A stretch of 64,000 bases of DNA from Aquabacterium sp. (GCA_023266355.1 JAHFQM010000001.1:580115-644114); one strand, 5' to 3'. Numbered from the stretch's first letter, positions 21,598 through 30,325 are shown. Notes: generated by a model from the sequence alone, not told the origin. Program-made: numbers and translations.

Positions 21598-23613
21598 ATG
21601 CTGCCTGCAACGCCGTCACCAGCCGCACCACCCCGCATCGTCGCCGTGGGCTTTCGCCGCATCAACAAGATGCTGCAGGAGTTGGCGCCCGACGTGGCCG
21701 ACCACGCGGTGGTCGATGTGCTGGACGTGGGCTTCGAAGAGGCCGTGGCGCGCATCCAGGCGCTGCAGGCCCGCCAGCCTGTGGACGTGGTGGTGGCTGC
21801 CGGTTCCAACGGCGCTTACCTGCGCCAGCACCTCGACGTGCCGGTGGTGCTGGTCAAGGTGGGTGGCTTCGACCTGATGCAGGCCCTGGCACAGGCGCGG
21901 CGCTTGTCCGGCGAAGGCGCGGGGCCCATCGGTCTGGTCACGTTCGAGGGCATGGCGCCCGACCTGCAGCGCTTCGAGCGCCTGTTCGACTTCGCCATCT
22001 GCCAGCGCAGCTACCGCACCGAGGACGAGGCCCGGGCCTGTGTGCGCGAGCTGCAGCAGGCCGGCATCGCGGTGGTGGTGGGCTCGGGCGTGGCCGTCGA
22101 TGTGGCCGAGCAGCTGGGCCTGGCGGGGCTGTTCCTCTACTCGATGGACGCCGTCCGCGAGGCCCTGGCCGATGCCGTCGAGGTGGCCCGCGCGGCCCGC
22201 ATCCAGCAAGCCAAGCGCGAGCGCCTGAACACCCTGCTGGCGCACCTGAGCGATGGCGTCATCGCGGTGGACCAGCATGAGCGCATCGAAACCCTGAATC
22301 CGGCGATGGCGCAGTGGCTGGGCATCGAGCCCGGCGCCTGGTTGGGGCGGCGCCTCAGCGCGGCCTGTCCGGAGCTCAGCCTGCAGGCCACGCTGCGCCT
22401 GGGCCAGCCCGAGCAGGAGAAGATCGAGCGTGTGCGCGGGCGCCAGCTCATCGTCAGCCGCATGCCCATCGTCGAGCAAGGGGTGCTGACGGGCGCGGTG
22501 CTGTCGGCGCAGGACGCGATCTCCATCCAGCGGGTGGACCGCCACATCCGCGCGCGCAGCCAGTCTCACGCGGCATCCGGCCGGTACGAGCTGGCCCAGT
22601 TTGCCGGGCGCAGCGCGGCCTCGCAACGTGTGCAGGTGATGGCGCAGCGCTGTGCGCAAAGCGCGGCCACGGTGCTCTTGCTGGGCGAGAGCGGCACGGG
22701 CAAGGAGCTGGTCGCCCAAGGCATCCACCGCGCCAGCGACCGCCGCGACATGCCCTTCGTGGCCGTGAACTGCGCGGCCCTGTCCGAGACCCTGCTGGAG
22801 AGCGAGCTGTTCGGCCACGAGGAGGGCGCCTTCACGGGCGCGCGCCGCGGCGGCAAGATCGGCCTGTTCGAGGCGGCCCACAAAGGCACCATCTTCCTCG
22901 ATGAGATCGGCGAGATGCCGCTGGCCTTGCAGACACGCATGCTGCGCGTGCTGCAGGAGCGCGAGGTGCTGCGCGTCGGGGCGGTCGAGCCCACGCCGGT
23001 GCAGGTGCGCGTCATCGCGGCCACCCACCGCGACCTGGCCGAGCAGGTGGCGCAAGGCCGTTTCCGGCTCGACCTGTACTACCGGCTCAACATCCTGCGC
23101 ATCGAGGTGCCGCCGCTGCGCGAGCGCTTGGCCGACATCCCCGACATCGCGGCCGTCTTGCTGGTCAAGGTGCGCGAGCGTTTGGGGGTGGGGCCGGGTG
23201 TGGGGTCGGAGTCTGGCGAGGGGGCTGCTTGGGACGCCGTCTGGCAGGCCCTGATGGCGCAGGCGCCGCGCCACGGCTGGCCCGGCAATGTGCGCGAGCT
23301 GGACAACCTCATCGAGCGCCTGGTGGTGTGCGTGCCGCCGTTGGCGGGGGCGATGTCGCTCGCCCAAGCGCATCGCTTGCTGTGCGAGCTGGCGCCCGAG
23401 TTGTGCGCCTCGGCTGGCGCGGTGCCGTCACCCGCGGGCGATGGTGGCGGGGGCAGCGAGGACCGTGCCTCTGCCCTCAAGCCTGCGCAACGCCTGAGCG
23501 AGCGCGAGCACATCCTGGCCACCTTGGCCGAATGTGGCGAGGACAAGGCCCTGGCCTGCCAGCGCCTGGGCATCAGCCGCACCACCTTGTGGCGCAAGCT
23601 GCGCGCGGGCTGA
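21598..23613 (+). CDS. prpR: Propionate catabolism activator PrpR (sigma-54-dependent)
   Basis: Activates the prp operon with sigma-54 RNA polymerase when 2-methylcitrate binds (family knowledge). The protein is 671 residues: a PrpR N-terminal sensor (about 10-190; [37 protein letters not shown]), a PAS-like region (about 205-300; [19 protein letters not shown]), an AAA+ domain with Walker A GESGTGKE near 363-370, GAFTGA at 410-415, Walker [14 protein letters not shown], and a Fis-type HTH at the end ([18 protein letters not shown]). The ATG at 21598 gives the usual N-terminus; it has no good Shine-Dalgarno, consistent with weak expression of a regulator. A glycine-rich stretch of about 20 residues separates the AAA+ domain from the HTH. 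Confidence 0.95.
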   Translation: MLPATPSPAAPPRIVAVGFRRINKMLQELAPDVADHAVVDVLDVGFEEAVARIQALQARQPVDVVVAAGSNGAYLRQHLDVPVVLVKVGGFDLMQALAQARRLSGEGAGPIGLVTFEGMAPDLQRFERLFDFAICQRSYRTEDEARACVRELQQAGIAVVVGSGVAVDVAEQLGLAGLFLYSMDAVREALADAVEVARAARIQQAKRERLNTLLAHLSDGVIAVDQHERIETLNPAMAQWLGIEPGAWLGRRLSAACPELSLQATLRLGQPEQEKIERVRGRQLIVSRMPIVEQGVLTGAVLSAQDAISIQRVDRHIRARSQSHAASGRYELAQFAGRSAASQRVQVMAQRCAQSAATVLLLGESGTGKELVAQGIHRASDRRDMPFVAVNCAALSETLLESELFGHEEGAFTGARRGGKIGLFEAAHKGTIFLDEIGEMPLALQTRMLRVLQEREVLRVGAVEPTPVQVRVIAATHRDLAEQVAQGRFRLDLYYRLNILRIEVPPLRERLADIPDIAAVLLVKVRERLGVGPGVGSESGEGAAWDAVWQALMAQAPRHGWPGNVRELDNLIERLVVCVPPLAGAMSLAQAHRLLCELAPELCASAGAVPSPAGDGGGGSEDRASALKPAQRLSEREHILATLAECGEDKALACQRLGISRTTLWRKLRAG

Positions 23614-23628
23614 ACCCTGGATCAGCCC
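23607..23628. terminator. Possible shared terminator hairpin between prpR and the PEP-CTERM gene
   Basis: GGGCTGA/TCAGCCC, a 7-bp perfect stem with an 8-nt loop, contains the stop codons of both convergent genes. There is no T-run on either side, so intrinsic termination is uncertain. Confidence 0.35.
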
Positions 23629-24305
23629 AGCGTGCGGCGCTTGGCGAGGGCCAGGCCGATCAGGCCCACGCCCATCAGCGCCCAGGTGCTGGGTTCGGGC
23701 ACGGCCGGGGGCGTGCCACCCGTGACCACGGCGATGCCGTCGATCGACAGGTAGGATTTGGTGGTGTCGGCCAGTCGGAACGACAGCTGCTGGGCGGCCG
23801 ATGTCGCCGTGAAAGTCAGCGACTCGCTCAGCCAGTTCGACGACAGGCCCAGCGTGCTGCCATGGCCGATCGATACACCATCCAGCATCACGTCGATGGC
23901 ATTGCTGCCCAGGTACTGCACCGGCGAGGAACCGGTGGTCTGGCTCAGGCCGAAGTTGCCGGCGAACCAGCTCACGGTGTAGGTCTGGCCGACCGACAGG
24001 CCGCTGAGCACCTGGCCGAAACGCTCGACATAGCTGCCGTTGATGCCCAGGCCGACCCAGGTGCCGCCGTCGGGCGATGCGCTGGGCGCGACCGCGAAGT
24101 CCGTGGCACCCGTGACGCCGACGTTGTTGCCGCCGTCCAGCGTGTCGGGCGTGCCCTCCAGGGTTTGCCAGCCGGACGGGGTGCCCATGTTGGCGATCGA
24201 GCCTGTCAGCGAGCCATTGACCACGATGGACGCCGCCTGAGCGGTGCCGGTCAGGCAAAACAGGGCGCTCAGGGCAAGGGCGGAGGCAAGGCGGGTGAAC
24301 TGCAT
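23622..24305 (-). CDS. PEP-CTERM sorting domain protein
   Basis: Secreted surface or matrix protein of 227 residues. An N-terminal signal peptide (LASALALSALFCLTGTAQAA) is followed by a beta-rich region (SIVVNGSLTGSIANMG, PDGGTWVGLGINGSYVERFG, SVGQTYTVSWFAGNFG) resembling the carbohydrate-binding-like domains common in PEP-CTERM proteins. The C-terminus has the full tripartite signal: VPEPSTWAL, a hydrophobic helix, then AKRR. The start at 24305 has AGGAAG upstream; an ATG 8 codons earlier is less likely. No exosortase gene is adjacent; the one at 62267 is the obvious processing enzyme. The specific function is unknown. Confidence 0.9.
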   Translation of the reverse strand: MQFTRLASALALSALFCLTGTAQAASIVVNGSLTGSIANMGTPSGWQTLEGTPDTLDGGNNVGVTGATDFAVAPSASPDGGTWVGLGINGSYVERFGQVLSGLSVGQTYTVSWFAGNFGLSQTTGSSPVQYLGSNAIDVMLDGVSIGHGSTLGLSSNWLSESLTFTATSAAQQLSFRLADTTKSYLSIDGIAVVTGGTPPAVPEPSTWALMGVGLIGLALAKRRTLG

Positions 24306-24548
24306 GGGTACTTCCTGTGACGGGTACAACTTTGTGAGGGGATGTTACGCGAATGGCGCCAAGCGCGCAGCGCCGCCGCTCCCCCCATCTGCAGGACGTT
24401 TGCAGCCGCGCGTTCCGCCAAGCGTGCATAAGTCACGCAGAAGCAGCGGGTCTTTCCCACGATGCGGCATGGGTGGCGCGGGCTGACGGCCGCAGGCGTC
24501 GCTGGCACAATGCCGCCTCCTCCTCTTGCTGTCCCGCCTGGCCCTCGC

Positions 24549-26522
24549 ATGACCCTGCCTGCAGCGCCCGCCGCGCTCAACCCGCGTGACGCGCGTGCGA
24601 CGCCCCGTGTCCTGTCGTTCATCCCCCCGATGACGCAGCTCAACACGCCGTACCCGTCCACCGCCTACCTCACCGGTTTCCTGCGCCAGCAGGGCGTGGA
24701 CGCGGCGCAGGAGGACCTCGCCCTGGCCCTGGTGTTGCGCCTGCTGTCGCGTGCCGGCCTGCAGTCGGTGCGCGAGGTGGTCGATGCCTTGCCGGCCTCA
24801 TCGGCGGCTGCCCGCAGCGCGGCGGTGCGCTCGTTCGCCGAGCAGGCCGATGCCTACCTCGCCACCATCGACCGCACCATCGCCTTCCTGCAGGGCCGGG
24901 ACGCCACGCTGGCCCACCGCATCGCCGGCCGCGGCTTCCTGCCCGAGGGCCCGCGCTTCGCTGCGCTCGACCATTACGTCCACGACGACGAAGCCGATGG
25001 CGGCGACCCGCTGGCCTGGGCCTTCGGCGCGCTGGGCCTGCAAGACCGCGCCCGCCACATCGCCACGCTCTACCTCAACGACCTGGCCGATGTGCTGCGC
25101 GATGCCATCGACCCGCGCTTCGAGTTCGTGCGCTACGCCGAGTCGCTGGCCATGAGCCAGCCCAGCTTCGACCCGCTGACCCGAGCCCTGGCAGCCCCGC
25201 ACAACCTGGTGGACGCCACCTTGTGCGAGCTGGCACTCGACGCCATCCAGCGCCATCAACCTGGGCTGGTGCTGCTGTCCGTGCCCTTCCCGGGGGCGGT
25301 CTATGCGGCCTTCCGCATCGCCCAGGCGATCAAGGCGAAGCACCCCGGCATCCGCATCGCGCTGGGCGGCGGTTTCGTCAACACCGAGCTGCGCGAGCTG
25401 GCCGAGCCCCGCGTGTTCGACTTCGTCGATTTCGTCTCGCTGGACGCCGGCGAGCGCCCGTTGCTGGCCCTGCTCGAACACGTGGCCGGCCGCCGCAGCC
25501 GCGAGCGCCTGGTGCGCACCTTCGTGCGCGATGACGCAGGCGCCGTCAAGCTCATGCAATGGCAAGAGCCCGACGTGCCCTTCAGCGACGTGGGCACCCC
25601 GACCTGGGACGGCCTGCCGCTCGACAAGTACCTGTCCCTGCTGGACATGCTCAACCCCATGAACCGGCTCTGGTCGGACGGGCGCTGGAACAAGCTCACC
25701 GTGGCGCACGGCTGCTACTGGAAGAAGTGCAGCTTCTGCGACGTCAGCCTGGACTACATCTCGCGCTACGAGGCCGCGTCCGCCGAGGTGCTGGTCGACC
25801 GCATCGAGGCCATCGTCCGGGAAACCGGCCAGACCGGCTTCCATTTCGTCGATGAGGCCGCGCCCCCGAAAGTGCTGCGCGCACTCGCCGAAGAGCTGCT
25901 GAAGCGCGGCGTGCAGATCAGCTGGTGGGGCAATGTGCGGTTTGAAAAAACCTTCACGCCCGAGCTGGCCGAGTTGCTGGCCCAAAGCGGCTGCATCGCC
26001 ATCTCGGGCGGGCTGGAAGTCGCCTCAGACCGCCTGCTGCAGCTCATGAAGAAGGGTGTGTCCGTGGCCCAGGTGGCGCGCGTCACCAAGGCCTTCGCGG
26101 ACGCCGGCATCATGGTCCACGCCTACCTGATGTACGGCTTTCCCACGCAAACGGTGCAAGACACGGTCGATGCGCTGGAATACGTGCGCCAGCTCTTCGA
26201 GGCCGGCTGCATCCATTCCGGCTTCTTCCACCGCTTCGCCTGCACGGTGCACTCGCCCGTGGGCCTGAACCCGGCCGAGTACGGCATCGAACTCGTGCCC
26301 CTGCCCGAGGGCAGCTTTGCGCGCAACGACGTCGGCTTCACCGACCCCACCGGCGTGGACCACGACCGCCTGGGCGTGGCCCTGAAGAAGGCGGTCTACA
26401 ACTTCATGCACGGCAACCTGCTCGACCAGGACGTGCGCGCCTGGTTCGATGTGCGCGTCTCGCGCCCCACGGTGCCGCGGCAGTTCGTTGCGCGGGCCTT
26501 GAGTGATCTGACCCGCGGCTGA
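24549..26522 (+). CDS. Radical SAM protein with B12-binding-type N-terminal region
   Basis: Protein of 657 residues. The N-terminal half ends in a Rossmann-like segment (LVLLSVPFPGAVYAAFRIA, IRIALGGGFVNTELREL, about 235-300) typical of B12-binding radical SAM proteins, but I see no DxHxxG cobalamin motif. The radical SAM core starts with cysteines 389, 394 and 397 in GCYWKKCSFCDVSLDYISRY, spacing CX4CX2C instead of the usual CX3CX2C. Later motifs (GFHFVDEAAPPKVLRALAEE, CIAISGGLEVASDRLLQLM, VHAYLMYGFPTQT) fit the TIM-barrel core. The start at 24549 follows an open but implausible upstream frame. It stands alone between a convergent lyase gene and a divergent PEP-CTERM gene. The reaction is unknown; methylation or a rearrangement are only family-level guesses. 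Confidence 0.85.
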   Translation: MTLPAAPAALNPRDARATPRVLSFIPPMTQLNTPYPSTAYLTGFLRQQGVDAAQEDLALALVLRLLSRAGLQSVREVVDALPASSAAARSAAVRSFAEQADAYLATIDRTIAFLQGRDATLAHRIAGRGFLPEGPRFAALDHYVHDDEADGGDPLAWAFGALGLQDRARHIATLYLNDLADVLRDAIDPRFEFVRYAESLAMSQPSFDPLTRALAAPHNLVDATLCELALDAIQRHQPGLVLLSVPFPGAVYAAFRIAQAIKAKHPGIRIALGGGFVNTELRELAEPRVFDFVDFVSLDAGERPLLALLEHVAGRRSRERLVRTFVRDDAGAVKLMQWQEPDVPFSDVGTPTWDGLPLDKYLSLLDMLNPMNRLWSDGRWNKLTVAHGCYWKKCSFCDVSLDYISRYEAASAEVLVDRIEAIVRETGQTGFHFVDEAAPPKVLRALAEELLKRGVQISWWGNVRFEKTFTPELAELLAQSGCIAISGGLEVASDRLLQLMKKGVSVAQVARVTKAFADAGIMVHAYLMYGFPTQTVQDTVDALEYVRQLFEAGCIHSGFFHRFACTVHSPVGLNPAEYGIELVPLPEGSFARNDVGFTDPTGVDHDRLGVALKKAVYNFMHGNLLDQDVRAWFDVRVSRPTVPRQFVARALSDLTRG

Positions 26523-26547
26523 CAAAGCCCGGGCGGCCTGACTGCCC

Positions 26548-27561
26548 TCAGCCGAAAAACGCCTGTCGGATCTCCGCCGGCAGCGGCTGCCCGGTCAGCC
26601 AGGCGCGCTCCAGCACGAACCAGTAGTGGCGGTAGCTGGCGCGGTCGTGCAGCACGCCGTGGTACGAGGTGGGCGCCCAGTGCGCGGCCTGTGCGGCGCT
26701 CAAAATCTCCACCGCATCGTCCACCTCGGCGGTCACCGGGGCGAAGGCGTCGATGATCACGGGGATCTGGTCCGGGTGGATGCTCCACATCCGCGTGTAG
26801 CCCAGCTCGCGGCTGGCGCGCTCGGCCGCCTTGGAGAGCGCGCGGGTGTCCTTGAACTCCGTCACCACGCAGTGCGAGGGCGTGATGCCCGCCGCGTGGC
26901 AGGCCTCGGCGATTTCCATCTTCGCGCGCAACACCAGCGGGTGCGCGAACTGGCCCTGTGCGCCCATGGCCGATGCGGGGATCGCGCCACGGTGCGCCGA
27001 CACAAAGTCCATCAGCCCGAAAGACAGCGATTCCAGCCCGGGCAGGGCGGCGATCTGCCCGACGTCCCGCAAACCGCTGAGCGTCTCGATCAAGCCATGC
27101 ACCGGGATCACGTGGGTCACGCCATGTTTGACGCGCGCGGCCTTGATGGCGTCGATGGCGCGGCGCGTGTCCGCCACGCCGGTCAGCTTGGGCACCATGA
27201 TGTAGGCCAGCTTGGCGCCCACCCGGCCGATCAGGGTGTCGAGCTCGTCCTCGAAGCGCTTGTGCCCCGCATCGTGCACGCGCACGCCCACGCGGCCCCA
27301 GGCGTTGGCCGGGCTGTCGAGCAGCTCGGCCACCAGCAAGGCGTGCTCGTGCTCGCCGCCCACCGGCGCGCCATCCTCCAGGTCCAGCGTCACGTCGAAC
27401 ACGGCGCGGCCGGCGGCCTCGGCCATCTCGGCCTGCAGGGCCAGGCTCTTGCGCATGCGCGCTTCGACGCCCGCGTAGTGGTCGCACACCGGCAGGTGGT
27501 GGGCCGCGGCTTCAGCGCCAAACAGCGCGTGGCGGGGGTGGATGGTGGTCAGCGTGGACAT
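26548..27561 (-). CDS. HpcH/HpaI-family CoA-ester lyase (malyl-/citramalyl-CoA lyase-like)
   Basis: Predicted C-C lyase of 337 residues with a TIM-barrel fold of the citrate-lyase beta/HpcH family. Motifs: VFDVTLDLEDGAPVGGEHEH, with metal-binding acidic residues, YIMVPKLTGVADTRRAIDAI, VIPVHGLIETLSGLRDV with the catalytic glutamate, and GLMDFVSAHRGAIP. Arg and Asp in MWSIHPDQIPVII also fit. The ATG at 27561 is preferred over 27570 because GAGG precedes it by 9 nt. It lies downstream of mdh but behind a strong terminator, so it probably has its own promoter or receives read-through. Likely substrates are malyl-CoA or citramalyl-CoA; the sequence does not decide. Confidence 0.85.
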   Translation of the reverse strand: MSTLTTIHPRHALFGAEAAAHHLPVCDHYAGVEARMRKSLALQAEMAEAAGRAVFDVTLDLEDGAPVGGEHEHALLVAELLDSPANAWGRVGVRVHDAGHKRFEDELDTLIGRVGAKLAYIMVPKLTGVADTRRAIDAIKAARVKHGVTHVIPVHGLIETLSGLRDVGQIAALPGLESLSFGLMDFVSAHRGAIPASAMGAQGQFAHPLVLRAKMEIAEACHAAGITPSHCVVTEFKDTRALSKAAERASRELGYTRMWSIHPDQIPVIIDAFAPVTAEVDDAVEILSAAQAAHWAPTSYHGVLHDRASYRHYWFVLERAWLTGQPLPAEIRQAFFG

Positions 27562-27598
27562 CTTGTGCATCCTCAGGGCGGTCAAGGCGGGCTCAAAC

Positions 27599-27633
27599 GA
27601 AAAAAACCGGCGCACCCGAAGGTCGCCGGTTTT
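27599..27633 (-). terminator. Rho-independent terminator of mdh
   Basis: A perfect 10-bp stem AAAACCGGCG/CGCCGGTTTT with an 11-nt loop is followed on the minus strand by a long T-run. It lies 41 bp after the mdh stop codon. A second small hairpin, AGGCAGC/GCTGCCT with a TTGC loop, sits between it and the stop at 27641-27658. Confidence 0.93.
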
Positions 27634-27673
27634 CATTGTGAGGCAGCTTGCGCTGCCTTGCATCACATCGGGA

Positions 27674-28660
27674 TCACAGCAGGTGCTTGACGCCGTCTTG
27701 CTCGCCTTGCAGCTCGGCCAGGGTGATGTTGATGCGCTCTTGCGAGAAGGCATCGATTTCCAGGCCTTCGACGATCTTGTACTCGCCGTTCTGGGTGGTC
27801 ACGGGGAAGCCGAACACGATGCCGGCGGGGATGCCGTATTCGCCGTTCGAAGGCACGCCCATGGTGACCCATTCGCCGTTGGAGCCCAGGGCCCAGTCAC
27901 GGATGTGGTCGATGGCGGCGTTGGCAGCCGAAGCGGCCGACGACAGGCCGCGAGCGGCGATGATGGCGGCGCCACGCTTGCCCACGGTCGGCAGGAAGGT
28001 GTCGGCGTTCCAGACTTGGTCATTGACCAGGTCCTTGATCGACTTGCCGTTCGTGGTGGCGAAGCGGTAGTCGGCGTACATCGTGGGCGAGTGGTTGCCC
28101 CAGACGGTCAGCTTGCGGATGTCGCCCACCTTGGTGCCGGTCTTGGCAGCCAGTTGCGAGGCAGCGCGGTTGTGGTCCAGGCGCAGCATGGCGGTGAAGT
28201 TCTTGGCCGGCAGGTCCGGGGCCGACTTCATGGCGATGTAGGCGTTGGTGTTGGCGGGGTTGCCCACAACCAGCACCTTCACGTTGCGCGAAGCCACGGC
28301 GTTCAGTGCCTTGCCTTGGGCCGTGAAGATCTGGGCGTTGGCGGCCAGCAGGTCGGCGCGCTCCATGCCGGGGCCACGGGGACGTGCACCCACCAGCAGG
28401 GCGTAGTCGGTGTCCTTGAAAGCTTGCAGGGGGTCAGAGTGGGCTTCGATGCCGGCCAGCAGCGGGAAAGCGCAATCTTCCAGCTCCATGATCACGCCCT
28501 TCAGGGCGTTCTGGGCCTTCTCATCGGGGATCTCCAGCAGCTGCAGGATGACAGGCTGGTCCTTGCCCAGCATTTCGCCCGAGGCGATGCGGAACAGGAG
28601 GGCGTAACCGATTTGGCCAGCGGCGCCGGTGACGGCGACGCGAACGGGTGCTTTGCTCAT
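27674..28660 (-). CDS. mdh: Malate dehydrogenase
   Basis: Oxidises malate to oxaloacetate with NAD in the TCA cycle. The protein is 328 residues of the lactate-dehydrogenase-like malate dehydrogenase group used in Burkholderiales. The NAD-binding loop is [21 protein letters not shown]. Catalytic and substrate residues lie in [47 protein letters not shown] and [15 protein letters not shown]. The start at 28660 ([12 protein letters not shown]) is the natural one. A sigma-70-type promoter (TTGACG, 17 bp, TAGACT) lies 60-88 bp upstream, with the 18-bp palindrome just before its -35 box. gntR is divergent. Confidence 0.97.
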   Translation of the reverse strand: MSKAPVRVAVTGAAGQIGYALLFRIASGEMLGKDQPVILQLLEIPDEKAQNALKGVIMELEDCAFPLLAGIEAHSDPLQAFKDTDYALLVGARPRGPGMERADLLAANAQIFTAQGKALNAVASRNVKVLVVGNPANTNAYIAMKSAPDLPAKNFTAMLRLDHNRAASQLAAKTGTKVGDIRKLTVWGNHSPTMYADYRFATTNGKSIKDLVNDQVWNADTFLPTVGKRGAAIIAARGLSSAASAANAAIDHIRDWALGSNGEWVTMGVPSNGEYGIPAGIVFGFPVTTQNGEYKIVEGLEIDAFSQERINITLAELQGEQDGVKHLL

Positions 28661-28719
28661 GGCAACTCCGAAAATGAGAAGGGGGTAAGGGTAAGACCGC
28701 AAGTGTAGCGTCGCGCGAC

Positions 28720-28748
28720 AGTCTATGGACAAAGGCCTGTTGCGTCAA
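28720..28748 (-). promoter_or_regulatory. Sigma-70-type promoter of mdh
   Basis: On the minus strand TTGACG (28748-28743), a 17-bp spacer, and TAGACT (28725-28720). The predicted start is near 28713, giving a leader of about 53 nt. The gntR/mdh palindrome ends 8 bp upstream of the -35 box. Confidence 0.7.
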
Positions 28749-28755
28749 CGCTCTT

Positions 28756-28773
28756 ATGTCTTATATAAGACAT
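28756..28773. promoter_or_regulatory. Perfect 18-bp palindrome between mdh and gntR, candidate GntR operator
   Basis: ATGTCTTATATAAGACAT is fully self-complementary. For the plus strand it contains a possible gntR -10 box (TATATA or TATAAG) preceded at 16-18 bp by TTGCGT, so a bound repressor would silence gntR. For mdh it lies upstream of the -35 box, roughly -43 to -60. A degenerate copy is found upstream of acnB. The pairing with the adjacent GntR regulator is inferred from position, length and symmetry, which suit GntR dimers. Confidence 0.75.
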
Positions 28774-28899
28774 CTTTCAGTCCTTCCGTGGACTTTGCTG
28801 CGCACTTGTGGTGCAATGGCGTCCGTTCGGCCGAGCCCCACCCTGGCACGGTTCGGGCCGCTGCTGATCCACCCGATCGCCCCCTCTCACTGAAACGCT

Positions 28900-29724
28900 G
28901 TGGTGACCCCTCCGTCCCTCCCTGCTGTGCCAGACATGCCGCCCTCCGGTGGCGCGCCGCTCCATGCTGGCGCCACGGGCGCAGCCACCGCGGCGATGCT
29001 GGCCCCTTCGTTCAGCCCCCTCTACCAGCAGATCAAAACGCTGATCCTGCGCAGCCTGCAGGGTGGTGAGTGGCGCCCGGGCGAGGCCATCCCCTCTGAA
29101 ATCGACCTGGCAGCACGGTTCAAGGTCAGCCAGGGCACGGTGCGCAAGGCCGTTGATGAGCTGGCCGCCGAGAACCTGCTGGTGCGCCGCCAGGGCAAGG
29201 GCACCTTCGTGGCCACCCACGCCGAAGAGCAGGTCCAGTACCGCTTCCTGCGTCTCGCGCCCGACGTGCCTGACAACACCCCCGGTGCAGCACGCCGCGA
29301 ATTCCTCGACTGCCGCCGCCTGGTCGCGCCGCCCGACGTGGCCGCCTCCCTGCAGCTGCCCGTGGGCGAGCAGGTGGTCGAAGTCCGGCGCGTGCTGCAT
29401 TTCTCCGGCCAGCCCGTGGTGCTGGACGACATCTGGCTGCCGGCGCATCTCTTCAAGGGACTGACCGCCGAGCGCCTGAGCGAATACCGCGGCCCCATGT
29501 ACGGCCTGTTCGAAACCGAGTTCGGCGTGCGCATGATCCGCGCCGAGGAGCAGCTGCGCGCCGTGTCTGCGCAGCCCTCTGTGGCGCAATTGCTGCAGGT
29601 TGAGCCCGGTGCGCCCCTGTTGAGCGTGGAGCGCCTGGCCTTCACCTACGGCGACCAGCCCGTGGAGTTGCGACGCGGTTTGTACCGCACAGACCGCCAT
29701 TACTACCGCAATGAATTGAGTTAA
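28900..29724 (+). CDS. GntR-family transcriptional regulator (HutC/UTRA type)
   Basis: DNA-binding regulator of 274 residues. The winged-helix domain covers about residues 37-105 (SPLYQQIKTLILRSLQGGEW, GEAIPSEIDLAARFKVSQGT, TVRKAVDELAAENLLVRRQG). A UTRA ligand-binding domain follows (about 120-270; EVRRVLHFSGQPVVLDDIWL, LLSVERLAFTYGDQPVEL). The first 35 residues are low in structure, so the true start may be the GTG at 28900 or 28903, or an ATG at 28936 or 28996. It lies between divergent mdh and the sdh operon in the same direction, and next to a perfect palindrome. Control of TCA-cycle genes by an organic-acid ligand is inference. Confidence 0.9.
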   Translation: MVTPPSLPAVPDMPPSGGAPLHAGATGAATAAMLAPSFSPLYQQIKTLILRSLQGGEWRPGEAIPSEIDLAARFKVSQGTVRKAVDELAAENLLVRRQGKGTFVATHAEEQVQYRFLRLAPDVPDNTPGAARREFLDCRRLVAPPDVAASLQLPVGEQVVEVRRVLHFSGQPVVLDDIWLPAHLFKGLTAERLSEYRGPMYGLFETEFGVRMIRAEEQLRAVSAQPSVAQLLQVEPGAPLLSVERLAFTYGDQPVELRRGLYRTDRHYYRNELS

Positions 29725-29738
29725 CAGATTTTCCGCGC

Positions 29739-29770
29739 ACGTGTCTCGCCTGCTCTGTGACGTGTCTCGC
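29739..29770. repeat. Direct repeat pair upstream of sdhC
   Basis: ACGTGTCTCGC occurs exactly twice, at 29739-29749 and 29760-29770, with a 21-bp period, about two helical turns. Relative to the start site suggested by the TAAAAT box at 29815-29820, the centres fall near -83 and -62, positions usual for an activator that contacts RNA polymerase. No regulator can be named. Confidence 0.5.
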
Positions 29771-29803
29771 AGATGACCACAGGACAGGCGGCACCCAGGG
29801 CAT

Positions 29804-29824
29804 GGGGATTGCCCTAAAATCCCC
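29804..29824. promoter_or_regulatory. Dyad overlapping the likely sdhC -10 box
   Basis: GGGGATT and AATCCCC form a perfect 7-bp inverted repeat with a 7-bp centre that includes most of a TAAAAT -10-like box (29815-29820). An alternative pairing GGGCA/TGCCC (29798-29814) overlaps it. No good -35 box is seen, so the promoter is probably activator-dependent. Confidence 0.45.
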
Positions 29825-29871
29825 GGATTCTTTCGACAGATTTTTGACGCTCGGCAGGAGCCCTCATCAAC

Positions 29872-30291
29872 ATGGCTGATAACGCGAAAACCCCACGCCC
29901 GGTCTTCCGGAACATTCACGTCACGGACATCGCCACGTACCGCCTGCCTCCGGCCGGCATCGTGTCGATCCTGCACCGCATCAGCGGCGCGGTGATGTTC
30001 CTGCTGATGCCCTTCATCATCTGGATGTTCGACACCAGCGTCTCGTCCGAGATCTCCTTCGATGAGTTCACCTCGGTGTTCCGCGGCGACTTCGGCTGGT
30101 TCTTCAAGCTGCTCGCCCTCGGCCTGATCTGGGCTTACCTGCACCATTTCATCGCTGGCGTGCGCCACCTGATCATGGACGCCACCCACACCGTCAGCAA
30201 AGAGCAGGGCCATTCCACCGCCATCGTGACGTTGGCCCTGAGCACCGGCCTGACCGTGGTGCTGGGCGCCAAGCTCTTCGGCCTGTTCTGA
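29872..30291 (+). CDS. sdhC: Succinate dehydrogenase cytochrome b556 subunit
   Basis: Membrane anchor subunit of complex II that binds heme b and ubiquinone. The protein is 139 residues with three membrane helices (about 30-55, 83-105, 115-137). The family signature YRLPPAGIVSILHRISGAVMF includes the quinone-site Ser/Arg region, and AYLHHFIAGVRHLIMD contains the heme-ligand histidine. The GGCAGGAG-like site before ATG is good. It is first of the sdhCDAB-sdhE operon. Confidence 0.96.
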   Translation: MADNAKTPRPVFRNIHVTDIATYRLPPAGIVSILHRISGAVMFLLMPFIIWMFDTSVSSEISFDEFTSVFRGDFGWFFKLLALGLIWAYLHHFIAGVRHLIMDATHTVSKEQGHSTAIVTLALSTGLTVVLGAKLFGLF

Positions 30292-30325
30292 TCCCCCGTT
30301 GCATCCCCGTTCCAGGAAAACAACC

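Noticed and set aside
24306..24548. Cobalamin riboswitch before the radical SAM gene
   Set aside because: No B12-box-like segment or conserved helix set could be seen in the 243-bp gap; nothing else was recognised there.
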